In this document: positions 1 to 7,996 of the stretch, in pieces
Numbering within the stretch: the first letter of the stretch is position 1
Layout: every line of letters begins with the position of its first letter
Origin: Bacillota bacterium
GTDB lineage: Bacteria > Bacillota > Clostridia > Lachnospirales > Lachnospiraceae
Direction: 5' to 3'
Assembly (NCBI GenBank): GCA_023428885.1
Contig: JAEYWQ010000339.1
Coordinates: 1-12,383, forward strand
Length of the DNA: 12,383 nucleotides
Position numbers and translations under genes: made by a program
Notes under the pieces: generated by a model
What the model saw: the letters and a program-made list of their open reading frames with translations, nothing else
The model's database searches: none
What the model was told of the DNA's origin: nothing

Positions 1-2
1 GG

Positions 3-1298
3 ATGCGGGATACGAAAAAGGAATCTACGATGGCAGGCTTGTTTTTTGATGCCATCTTAAATTTACTTCTGGTTATGTCCTATCTAAGCCAGGCAACAGC
101 ATCGATTTATATGAAATGCCTTCAAGAATACTGTGAAACAGCAGCTATTTTTATTCGTAATGCCAATAATCAAACTACACTTGTAGATGAGAAGTATTTA
201 TTCCGTAAAATTTGTGTACAAGATTTAGAAAGTAGTACGAAGAGCTTACAAGAAGTAGGAGAAGACTTTGAGAAATACAAAGAAAACACCCTGTTTTATC
301 GTGAGAAGAAGATAAGAGAGCAAGGAAGTTTGGGACAAAGAAAATCGAATGAGAAGGAACATAATATAAATGCAATGAGCGCATTCGAGGATGAGACAAT
401 AAAAGAGAATGCCCTAAAGAAGCAAAAAGCATGTGATACAGACTTGATAGAAGAAATAGAAAAAGAAAACTCAGAAGCAAAGTTAAGCAAATTGCTTCAG
501 CAGTTAGATGATTTAATTGGGTTAGAGGAAGTAAAACAAGAGATTCGCTCCCTTGTTAATTTGATTAAAGTAACAAAGCTAAGAGAAAAGTACCGACTCC
601 CAGAGATGGAGATGTCTTATCATATGGTATTTAGCGGAAGTCCCGGAACAGGAAAAACCACGGTAGCCCGTTTGGTTGCAGCAATCTATCAAGAACTTGG
701 CTTATTGTCAAGAGGTACGCTAGTGGAAACGGATCGCTCGGGATTAGTAGCAGGCTATGTTGGACAAACCGCTCTGAAAGTTAAGGAAATGGTGGATAAA
801 GCACTAGGCGGAGTATTATTTATTGATGAAGCCTATTCCTTATCCTCACAGGCAGGGGCCAATGATTTTGGAGGGGAAGCGATTGATACCTTGGTGAAGC
901 TGATGGAAGATAATCGTGACGACCTTGTGGTAATCGTGGCTGGATATACCAATGAGATGAAGCAATTTTTGAATGCGAACACAGGCTTACTATCTCGTTT
1001 CAATAAATTTATTGAGTTTAAAGATTATAGCCAGGAGAAATTACTTCAGATCTTAGATAGTATGGCAAAACAACATGGATTTGAGCTGGAAGCATCGGCA
1101 AGAGAGCTTGTGGAAGCTTACCTTAGAGATATGAAAGCAGAAGATAAGCTTGTGTTTGGCAATGCTAGAGGAATACGTAATTTATTTGAACGTCTGGTGG
1201 TTTGTCAGGCAAATCGCATTGTAACCTATGAAGCACCATCCAGGGAACAGCTTTTAAGGATAACCTCTGAGGATGTGTGTAATTTAACTATAGTGTAG
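3..1298 (+). CDS. CbxX/CfqX (SpoVK-like) AAA+ ATPase, possibly 5'-truncated
   Basis: A single AAA+ module fills residues about 165-425 (numbered from the ATG at base 3). Walker A is GSPGTGKTT (212-220, Lys218), Walker B is VLFIDEA (271-277), the likely arginine finger is Arg332 in LLSRFN, and sensor 2 is Arg389 in GNARGIRN. This pattern is typical of the CbxX/CfqX group, which includes SpoVK and rubisco activase CbbX; members remodel protein assemblies using ATP. Residues 1-160 are an extension I do not recognise: a short hydrophobic stretch (about 12-35), then a Lys/Glu-rich, probably coiled region. The true start is uncertain. Codon 1 is only two bases from the window edge, so the gene may continue upstream. 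Met10 (base 30) has AAGGAA at 18-23 with six bases of spacing and is a credible internal start. The stop lies 14 bases before the next start, and its bases form part of that gene's ribosome binding site, suggesting co-transcription with the glycan genes. Family is sure, target unknown. Confidence 0.85.
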   Translation: MRDTKKESTMAGLFFDAILNLLLVMSYLSQATASIYMKCLQEYCETAAIFIRNANNQTTLVDEKYLFRKICVQDLESSTKSLQEVGEDFEKYKENTLFYREKKIREQGSLGQRKSNEKEHNINAMSAFEDETIKENALKKQKACDTDLIEEIEKENSEAKLSKLLQQLDDLIGLEEVKQEIRSLVNLIKVTKLREKYRLPEMEMSYHMVFSGSPGTGKTTVARLVAAIYQELGLLSRGTLVETDRSGLVAGYVGQTALKVKEMVDKALGGVLFIDEAYSLSSQAGANDFGGEAIDTLVKLMEDNRDDLVVIVAGYTNEMKQFLNANTGLLSRFNKFIEFKDYSQEKLLQILDSMAKQHGFELEASARELVEAYLRDMKAEDKLVFGNARGIRNLFERLVVCQANRIVTYEAPSREQLLRITSEDVCNLTIV

Positions 1299-1303
1299 AG
1301 GAG
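1297..1303 (+). promoter_or_regulatory. Ribosome binding site that fixes a TTG start
   Basis: AGAGGAG lies nine bases before the TTG at 1313 and overlaps the TAG stop (1296-1298) of the upstream ATPase gene. No ATG in the right frame occurs near it; the next in-frame Met is codon 28, inside the N-terminal hydrophobic region. The overlap with the stop codon fits translational coupling of the two genes. Confidence 0.7.
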
Positions 1304-1312
1304 TATCAGAAC

Positions 1313-3421
1313 TTGAATGCATTGTTTTATTTGGTGATATGTTTTTTTACTGGTTATGTGATCTGCTCCTTTTTGCTAACTGATTTTTGGGGTATGACTA
1401 AGACAACCTTTCGAGGGAAATATATTGGTATTAACCCTACATTCCTAACCCTACCAATTTCCTTTCTTATTGGGACGATTATAGTAACCTGGACAGTTTA
1501 TATTTTTGCTCTTCTGTTTCGAAAAGCTGCAGAACCACTAGTTTATGCCAATGGAGTTACCCTCTGTATCTTTTTGATTTTTTCTGTGCTAGGATTGATG
1601 AGATTATACTTTAGCAAGAGGGAAACACTAGAAGGAAAACTAGGATTGTTTGCTAAGATAAGAGTTTCTGAGGGGATTTTTTTAAGTATTGTTATCCTAC
1701 TTTCGATTCAGCTCATGTGGAGAACATTCTTTGTTGAGCATAATCAGCTTTATGTGGGTAATACGGTATTTAGCGATTTCTCACCGCATATCGGAATGAT
1801 TCGGAGTTTTTCAAAGGGGAATAACTTTCCAACCATGTATTCTCACTTTACAGGAGCGGATATTCGCTATCATTTTATGTATCAGTTTCTGGTAGGAAAC
1901 TTAGAATTTCTTGGAATGCGTCTAGATTACGCTATGAATATTCCAAGCGCAGTTGGATTAATCAGTTCTTTCTTACTCTTATTTATATTAGCGGTAAAGA
2001 TGTCAGGGAATCGTGCTGTTGGTTATTTAAGTTGCATCTTCTTTGCATTTCGCAGTTCTAAAAGTTTCTTTACCTTCTTATCGCAGATACCAAAGGGGAC
2101 AAGCATCTGGGAAGGGTTAAGAAGCAATCTTGAATATTTAACTACGAATCATCAATTTCTTGGGTACACAACGAATGAAAACTGGGGGCTTTGGAATCTA
2201 AATGTATACTGCAATCAAAGGCATCTGGCATTTACAATCCCAATTCTTTTATTCGTATTAATCCTATTTTTACCTTCTGTATATTCTTCCTTTACGAAGC
2301 TATATGAGGGGATGAAGCAGTTTGCAATGCAGGAGGATAAACCAAAGAGTGATCTGTTTTTGGCCAAGGTAAAATATGTTTTTATTTTTTGCTTCTTTAC
2401 CAAGGAAAGTTGGAGGGTTCAGAATGCAATAGTAGCCACAGTTGCAGGATTTCTTGTGGGTGCATTGGCTTTTTGGAATGGTGCAGTAACGATCACGATG
2501 TTATTGATCTTATTTGTTCTGGCTATTATTTCAACCGGTAAGTTAGATTACTTGATTACAGCGGTGATTGCACTTTCATTGTCATCCTTACAATCCTTTA
2601 TATTTATCCAGGGCTCAGTCGTAGATCCTAGGCCACAGTTTGGCTTTATCGCTGAAAATAAAACCTTGTTTGGTTCTATTGATTATATGATTCGCTTAAC
2701 GGGTATCTTACCACTGCTACTGGTCTTAGCATTTTTGGTGGTAAAGAGGGCAAGAAGATATGTAATGATAGCATTTTTAGCACCTTTTGTCTTTGCCTTT
2801 ACCGTTTCCTTGACGAATGATATTACGGTCAATCACAAATATATTATGTTGTCGCTTATGTTACTATCCATCTTTGCAGCCATCTGTGTCGTGAAGTTAT
2901 TTTCTGCAAAGGGGGTTTTGATGAAGATAATTTCCATAGGGTTTATTCTTGCCATGACAGCAACGGGGATCTATGATTACGTAACATTGATTGCAAGGAA
3001 TAATCCTAAGAATTGCTTAGTACTAAATCTTGAGAGTAATCTTACAAAATGGGTAATACAGAATACTTCAGCGAAAGATACCATACTTTCCTCTTATTAT
3101 TATCTGAATGAAATAGTATTAGGAGGTGGAATGCTATATTATGGATGGCCTTACTACAGCTGGTCTGCTGGTTACGATACCTCAACAAGAGAGTTAAGGG
3201 TGAAGGAGATGTTTGAGGCAGATAGTCCAGAGCTATTGACTAAGTTAATAGAAGAGAACAATATCCGATTCATTGTCGTGGATCGGGATTGTCGTTACAA
3301 TGAATCCTATGAAGTGAATGAAGATAACATTCAAGCCACCTATCAGGCTGTTTACCAGCAAGGACAAGGGGAGTGGAAGCTTACAATCTATGATACAGAA
3401 CTTTTAGTTGGAGATACTTAA
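1313..3421 (+). CDS. Large polytopic membrane protein, GT-C glycosyltransferase-like
   Basis: This is a 702-residue protein with roughly a dozen hydrophobic segments from residue 1 to about 560 and a soluble C-terminal domain (about 570-702). After an N-terminal hydrophobic block, the segment 150-192 carries acidic and aromatic motifs, SDFSPH (154-159) and ADIRYHFMYQF (182-192). These sit where GT-C enzymes place the catalytic Asp-containing first external loop. QRHLAF (302-307), GWPYYSWSAGYDT (611-623) and the tail EENNIRFIVVDRD resemble large bacterial GT-C-like proteins with an extracellular C-terminal domain. Such enzymes transfer sugars from polyprenyl-phosphate donors on the outer face of the membrane. 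The start is TTG with a good ribosome binding site. The gene is followed by glf and a polyprenyl-phosphate-sugar-synthase-like GT2, which supports a role in glycan assembly. It has the same overall plan as the 851-aa protein downstream, but I see no close sequence identity. Membrane topology is clear; the transferase role is inference. Confidence 0.75.
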   Translation: MNALFYLVICFFTGYVICSFLLTDFWGMTKTTFRGKYIGINPTFLTLPISFLIGTIIVTWTVYIFALLFRKAAEPLVYANGVTLCIFLIFSVLGLMRLYFSKRETLEGKLGLFAKIRVSEGIFLSIVILLSIQLMWRTFFVEHNQLYVGNTVFSDFSPHIGMIRSFSKGNNFPTMYSHFTGADIRYHFMYQFLVGNLEFLGMRLDYAMNIPSAVGLISSFLLLFILAVKMSGNRAVGYLSCIFFAFRSSKSFFTFLSQIPKGTSIWEGLRSNLEYLTTNHQFLGYTTNENWGLWNLNVYCNQRHLAFTIPILLFVLILFLPSVYSSFTKLYEGMKQFAMQEDKPKSDLFLAKVKYVFIFCFFTKESWRVQNAIVATVAGFLVGALAFWNGAVTITMLLILFVLAIISTGKLDYLITAVIALSLSSLQSFIFIQGSVVDPRPQFGFIAENKTLFGSIDYMIRLTGILPLLLVLAFLVVKRARRYVMIAFLAPFVFAFTVSLTNDITVNHKYIMLSLMLLSIFAAICVVKLFSAKGVLMKIISIGFILAMTATGIYDYVTLIARNNPKNCLVLNLESNLTKWVIQNTSAKDTILSSYYYLNEIVLGGGMLYYGWPYYSWSAGYDTSTRELRVKEMFEADSPELLTKLIEENNIRFIVVDRDCRYNESYEVNEDNIQATYQAVYQQGQGEWKLTIYDTELLVGDT

Positions 3422-3423
3422 AG

Positions 3424-3486
3424 ATGAAAATAGGTAGAATGCTAGCTAACAGCGAAGAAATTATTAAGGTCACTAAATGTAAATAA
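3424..3486 (+). CDS. Possible 20-codon small ORF between membrane protein and glf
   Basis: The 87-base gap before glf contains an ATG ORF encoding MKIGRMLANSEEIIKVTKCK. It begins three bases after the stop of the upstream gene. GGAGA at 3410-3414, inside the upstream gene's last codons, is nine bases from this ATG and could serve as a ribosome binding site. The peptide is basic, with no membrane segment and no recognised family. It may be a coupling ORF or chance; an ORF this short is easily random in AT-rich DNA. Confidence 0.2.
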   Translation: MKIGRMLANSEEIIKVTKCK

Positions 3487-3508
3487 AGAATGATGGAGGA
3501 AACAAAGA

Positions 3509-4606
3509 ATGCATTACAAATATGTAGTTGTAGGTGCAGGCTTGGCTGGGTTAACGATTGCGGAGCGTGTTGCAAATGTATTAGGGGAAAAGGTATTAGT
3601 TATTGAAAAGAGAAATCATATCGGGGGAAATGTATATGACTCCTATAATGAAGATGGTATATTAATTCATAATTATGGACCACATATCTTCCATACCAAT
3701 AGTAAAAAAGTTTATGATTATCTGAGTCAGTTTACCAAATGGAATGACTTTTGGCATCGTGTCCTAACCTATGTGGATGGAAATCTGATTCCTATGCCAA
3801 TTACAGTGGAAACCATTAATCGATTATATAACATGAATCTATCCTGCGATGAAGTAGAGGAGTTTTTAAAGAAACAGGCTGTTGAGATTCCTGAGGTAAA
3901 GACAAGCCGTGATGTTGCTTTGTCTAAAGTCGGTCAGGATATTTATGAGAAATTCTTTGAGAACTATACAAAGAAACAGTGGGGAATTGATCCAGGAGAA
4001 ATTGATACTTCGGTTATATCTCGTATTCCAATTCGTTTTAACCGTGATACCAGATATTTTAATGATCGTTATCAGGGAATGCCAAAACATGGTTATACTA
4101 AGATGTGCGAGGCTATGGCAAAGAATAAGAACATTCATTTGTTATTAAACACAGACTTTAAAGATGTTATTTCTGATATTACTTATGACTATATGATTTA
4201 TACAGGTCCAACCGATTATTTTTATGATTATAAGCATGGGGAATTAAGCTATCGCAGTGTCCACTTTGAATATGAAACTTATGATAAAGAGTTCTTTCAA
4301 GAAGCTCCTGTTGTGAATTATCCAAACGATTATGACTATACAAGAATTACAGAATTTAAACTTATGACTTGGCAGGAACACAAGAAAACAACAATATTAA
4401 AGGAATTTCCATGTGCTAAGGGCGAGCCATACTATCCATTCCCAACGAAAGAATGCAAAGCCCAGTTTGCCTTGTATCAAGAAGAAATGAAGAAAGAAAC
4501 AAATGTGTATTTTGTAGGACGATTAGCGCAATATCGCTATTATAATATGGATGCAGTAGTTTATGAGGCTTTGCAGTTATTTGAGAAACTTCAAGAAAAG
4601 AATTAG
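3509..4606 (+). CDS. glf: UDP-galactopyranose mutase
   Basis: Glf is a cytoplasmic flavoenzyme that interconverts UDP-galactopyranose and UDP-galactofuranose, the donor for galactofuranose-containing surface glycans. At 365 residues it is full length for bacterial Glf. The N-terminal FAD-binding motif is GAGLAG (9-14), with Glu33 ending the second strand. Family signatures follow: GGNVYD (39-44), HNYGPHIFHT (54-63), KKQWGIDP (155-162), the substrate-contacting RIPIR (172-176), YTRITEF (277-283) with Arg279, and the C-terminal flavin-contact stretch GRLAQYRYYNMDAV (337-350). GGAGGA at 3495-3500, eight bases before the ATG, supports the start. No active-site residue appears missing. It lies between a GT-C-like membrane protein and a GT2, which makes galactofuranose a likely component of the product. 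The family assignment is very secure. Confidence 0.97.
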   Translation: MHYKYVVVGAGLAGLTIAERVANVLGEKVLVIEKRNHIGGNVYDSYNEDGILIHNYGPHIFHTNSKKVYDYLSQFTKWNDFWHRVLTYVDGNLIPMPITVETINRLYNMNLSCDEVEEFLKKQAVEIPEVKTSRDVALSKVGQDIYEKFFENYTKKQWGIDPGEIDTSVISRIPIRFNRDTRYFNDRYQGMPKHGYTKMCEAMAKNKNIHLLLNTDFKDVISDITYDYMIYTGPTDYFYDYKHGELSYRSVHFEYETYDKEFFQEAPVVNYPNDYDYTRITEFKLMTWQEHKKTTILKEFPCAKGEPYYPFPTKECKAQFALYQEEMKKETNVYFVGRLAQYRYYNMDAVVYEALQLFEKLQEKN

Positions 4607-4655
4607 TTATAGAGAAGCCGTATGACTGAACTGTACAGAAAGAGAGGCTTGGCCG

Positions 4656-5381
4656 ATGAGTGAAGCAAAGGATAGACTATATATTGTAATTCCAGCTTAC
4701 AATGAGGAGGCTAATATTGAGGCAGTAATCAAAGATTGGCATCCAGTGGTTGAAAAGATAGGGAATGGTAGCAAACTGGTAATTATTGATGATGGTAGTA
4801 AAGATAATACCTTCACGATTATGAAAGAGTTAACTCAGAAGTATCCACAGCTTGAGCCCATTACAAAACCTAATCAAGGGCACGGAGCTACCATACTTTA
4901 TGGATATCATTATGCTCTTTCCCAAGGAGCAGATTATGTGTTCCAGACAGACTCCGATGGTCAGACATTACCAGAGGAATTCGGGGAGTTTTGGAAACGT
5001 AGAAGCAAGTATGCTATGGTAATTGGTCATAGAAAGGGTCGCCAGGATGGATTCTCAAGAGTAGTTGTAACGAAAACGCTGAAGCTTGTTTGTTGTCTAT
5101 GCTTCCGAGTTAGTGTAACCGACGCCAACACCCCATTTCGTTTGATGCAAGCTGACACATTAAGAGAGAATTTGAAACAGGTTCCGGAAAACTTCAATTT
5201 ATCCAATGTAATTCTTTCGGTGATCTATGCGAAGAAAAAGCAAGCAGTGAAGTATCTTCCTATTACCTTCCGACCAAGGCAAGGTGGAGTGAATTCCATT
5301 AATTTAAAGAAAATTATTAAAATTGGTAAGCAAGCTGTGAAGGACTTTAGAACCATTAATAAATGTATTAAAGTGAATTAA
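4656..5381 (+). CDS. Family 2 glycosyltransferase, polyprenyl-phosphate sugar synthase type
   Basis: This GT-A fold enzyme of 241 residues resembles dolichyl-phosphate mannose synthase (DPM1) and related polyprenyl-phosphate hexosyltransferases. Visible motifs are VIPAYNEEANIEAVI (11-25), DDGSKDNT (45-52) for nucleotide binding, the metal-binding DSD (99-101) in FQTDSDGQ, GHRKGRQDG (124-132), and FRPRQGGVNSIN (205-216), which matches the conserved Arg-containing region of this group. No C-terminal membrane helices are present, so it resembles the soluble DPM1 form and not the GtrB form with two helices. AGAGAGG at 4641-4647 precedes the ATG by eight bases. It would make a lipid-phosphate-linked sugar on the cytoplasmic face, which fits the two large membrane proteins flanking it as users of that donor. 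It could instead transfer a sugar directly to a lipid-linked glycan; the sugar is not readable from sequence. Confidence 0.9.
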   Translation: MSEAKDRLYIVIPAYNEEANIEAVIKDWHPVVEKIGNGSKLVIIDDGSKDNTFTIMKELTQKYPQLEPITKPNQGHGATILYGYHYALSQGADYVFQTDSDGQTLPEEFGEFWKRRSKYAMVIGHRKGRQDGFSRVVVTKTLKLVCCLCFRVSVTDANTPFRLMQADTLRENLKQVPENFNLSNVILSVIYAKKKQAVKYLPITFRPRQGGVNSINLKKIIKIGKQAVKDFRTINKCIKVN

Positions 5382-5418
5382 TCATAGCTTTACAGGCTGC
5401 TATAGAGGAGACTTAAGT

Positions 5419-7974
5419 ATGAAGCGAAGTAATACGCATTATGCCATTACGTATGGGATTAGGATATTAATATTTATTGTAGCAATATCCACAGCTCAAC
5501 AACTATTGAAATCGGACTTTGGGCCATTTATTACTTGGTGGTTAACCTTATTAGCTATTACGGTATCTTTCTATCCAGTAATAGGAATTTTGTTTCACCG
5601 CTTTCATGATGGTGGATGGGTATTCAGTAAATCGATTGGGTTAGCTCTTTCTGGTTATCTAATGTGGTTATTAAGTTCTCTTCATATTTTAAAGTTTAAC
5701 CATATTAATACGATTGTTACCTTAGTGATTTGCTTCCTAATCAACCTTTGCATTGTAGCCTTCTATTATAAAGGACTGCCCAAAGACCATAAAGAACGAA
5801 GAACTTTCTCTTCACTGTATCAAATAGATATTGAAAAAGTGAAGTCTATGATTACGGTAGAAGTTATGTTCTTTTGTGTATTTTTCATCTGGGTCTATAT
5901 TAGGGGCTTTCGACCAGAGGTCTCCAATACAGAAAGTCCTATGGATTACGGCTTTATGGCCGCTATGATGAGGTCAGATTATTTGCCAGCACAAGACATC
6001 TGGTTATCTGGAAACGCAATCAACTATTATTATGTAGGTCAGTATATGGCTACATTCTTAACAAAGCTAAGCAATGTGAAACTAGAGCTTTCCTATAACT
6101 TTTCCTTAATGACTGTGGCTGGAATTGGATTTAGCTTGGCTTATTCTTTGGTTTATAATGTAACACAGACCTTCTTAGGTGATATTACCTTGCCAAAAAG
6201 AAGAAGCTCAAAGCCAAGTTTACCGTTAGCAGCAAAGAAAATTAATCGTTTTTGGTGCAGCCTAGCTGGCTTGATTGCTTCGATATCGGTTATTTTTGCA
6301 GGAAATATGCATTATGTGATTTTTTATTATATCAAACCATGGATACAAAAATTAATAAAGATGGAGGTTTCTAACTACTGGTGGCCAGACTCTACAAGAT
6401 ACATCGGATATAATCCTGTAGTTGAGTATGATAAAACAATACATGAGTTTCCAGCCTATTCCTTTATCTTGGGTGATTTGCATGCCCATGTTGTGAATAT
6501 CATCTTTGTGCTTTCTGTACTTGGTATATTATTTGCTTATTTGTTAAATCGAAAAGGCAGGATGGATGACTTACGATTAGGTGTAGCGATTAAACGGCCA
6601 GGCTTTTTAAAAGAAGCCTTTCATCCAGTAATATTGCTGTCAGGATTTTTTATCGGCTTATTCCATATGACAAATTTCTGGGACTACCCAATCTATTTTG
6701 TGGTTTGTGGAGCAATCATCTTATTCTCCAATGTAGTCTTGTATCAATTCTCCTTGGATTCAATTAAGCTGACCGCAGTGCAAGGAGTATTAGTTTTTGC
6801 TTTTGGAGAGCTTGTGGCTTTACCATTTACCTTAAATTTTGATAATATATCTCCGGGGATTAATTTTACTGAGTATCGAACCATCTTCTATCAACTTTTG
6901 GTATTATGGGGACTACCAGTCTTAATTATTGCATATTATGTGATTGCAAGATATCGTGATCTCAAAATAGAAGGCTATATTACGAAAAAGGGATCAGAGT
7001 ATTACACAAAAAAACAAGCGAAGAAGAAAAAGATTTTAACTGAGGAAGATAGAGATACTACAATAATAGTTTTTCGTGGAGAAAAGAATAAGCTTTATCA
7101 ATTTATTGAGCATCTTCAAATTGCAGACTTATTCATGGTAACCATTGGCCTTTGTGCGATTGGATTAATCCTATTACCTGAGATTATCTATGTGGAAGAT
7201 ATCTATCAAAATTATCGACGCGCTAACACTATGTTTAAGCTAACCTACCAGGGCTTTATCATGTTTGGTTTAGCTATGGGATATATTTTAGTTCGAGGAA
7301 TTCGATATGCCAGGACAATCGTTAGAAGGATCGCAGCCATTGTCGGCCTGCTCTTGTTATTATGGACAATGTATTATCCTGTTACTGCGATCAATATGTG
7401 GCAAGGGAATATCTTTAAAACGGAAAATTACAAGGGATTAGATAGTATTAAGTTCATGGAAACACGGTGTAGCGATGATTATCAGGCAATATATTGGTTT
7501 AATGAAAATGTAGAAGGAACTAGTGTGATTGTAGAAGGCTATGGTGCCAGTTATTCTAAACATAACCGAATCTCTGCATTTACAGGCCTTCCAAGTATCA
7601 TCGGCTGGCAGACACATGAACAATTATGGAGAAGCGGGGATGTCTCTGACGATGACGATGGCTTTCCCCCAATTATTACAGAACGCCAGGAAGATGTTAC
7701 TAGTATCTATACCTCACAGGATAAGAATGAAATCTTATATTATCTTAAGAAGTATGATGTAGATTATATCTATCTTGGTAGTATGGAAGCAGAGCAGTTT
7801 GGTAGTGTGAATAATGAGATATTAAAAGAACTTGGAGAAGTTGTTTTTTATTCAGAAGAAGTCTCAGGGAAAAACTATGAGACAGCAATTATAAAGATTG
7901 ATAAATCTGCTTATGATAAGGTCATTCAGATTGATGAATCATTAAATGATAAGAAAGCGAAACAGGTAGGATAA
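5419..7974 (+). CDS. DUF2298 / 'YYY' membrane protein, predicted GT-C-like transferase
   Basis: This is an 851-residue polytopic protein. Its key signature is INYYYVGQYMATFL (201-214), the Tyr-Tyr-Tyr motif behind the name of the Chlor_Arch_YYY/DUF2298 family. Other family-like blocks are MDYGFM (175-180), HEFPAYSFILGDLHAHVVN (342-360), HMTNFWDYP (416-424), PEIIYVEDIY (587-596) and RRANTMFKLTYQ (600-611). A basic, Lys-rich cytoplasmic loop spans about 511-565, and a soluble C-terminal domain spans about 665-851 with GWQTHEQLWR (729-738). Conserved acidic, His and Tyr residues in loops suggest an outer-face enzyme related to the GT-C/oligosaccharyltransferase superfamily; the family has no firmly known reaction that I can cite. 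GAGGAG at 5405-5410, eight bases before the ATG, supports the start. It follows the GT2 by 37 bases, so the two are probably co-translated and may act in sequence. The family call is strong; function is inferred. Confidence 0.85.
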   Translation: MKRSNTHYAITYGIRILIFIVAISTAQQLLKSDFGPFITWWLTLLAITVSFYPVIGILFHRFHDGGWVFSKSIGLALSGYLMWLLSSLHILKFNHINTIVTLVICFLINLCIVAFYYKGLPKDHKERRTFSSLYQIDIEKVKSMITVEVMFFCVFFIWVYIRGFRPEVSNTESPMDYGFMAAMMRSDYLPAQDIWLSGNAINYYYVGQYMATFLTKLSNVKLELSYNFSLMTVAGIGFSLAYSLVYNVTQTFLGDITLPKRRSSKPSLPLAAKKINRFWCSLAGLIASISVIFAGNMHYVIFYYIKPWIQKLIKMEVSNYWWPDSTRYIGYNPVVEYDKTIHEFPAYSFILGDLHAHVVNIIFVLSVLGILFAYLLNRKGRMDDLRLGVAIKRPGFLKEAFHPVILLSGFFIGLFHMTNFWDYPIYFVVCGAIILFSNVVLYQFSLDSIKLTAVQGVLVFAFGELVALPFTLNFDNISPGINFTEYRTIFYQLLVLWGLPVLIIAYYVIARYRDLKIEGYITKKGSEYYTKKQAKKKKILTEEDRDTTIIVFRGEKNKLYQFIEHLQIADLFMVTIGLCAIGLILLPEIIYVEDIYQNYRRANTMFKLTYQGFIMFGLAMGYILVRGIRYARTIVRRIAAIVGLLLLLWTMYYPVTAINMWQGNIFKTENYKGLDSIKFMETRCSDDYQAIYWFNENVEGTSVIVEGYGASYSKHNRISAFTGLPSIIGWQTHEQLWRSGDVSDDDDGFPPIITERQEDVTSIYTSQDKNEILYYLKKYDVDYIYLGSMEAEQFGSVNNEILKELGEVVFYSEEVSGKNYETAIIKIDKSAYDKVIQIDESLNDKKAKQVG

Positions 7975-7996
7975 AACATTTCATTAAGGAGGGGCT

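Noticed and set aside
175..490. Minus-strand open frames opposite the ATPase extension
   Set aside because: They lie opposite the Lys/Glu-rich coding region, whose complement naturally reads as Ser/Leu/Phe-rich sequence. No ribosome binding site or family match.
3866..4148. Overlapping open frames on both strands within glf
   Set aside because: Glf motifs run unbroken through this region in the main frame; the others are shadows.
4622..4663. 13-codon ORF overlapping the start of the GT2 gene
   Set aside because: Its upstream purine run is weak, the peptide is tiny and the GT2 has its own good ribosome binding site. Not supportable as a gene.
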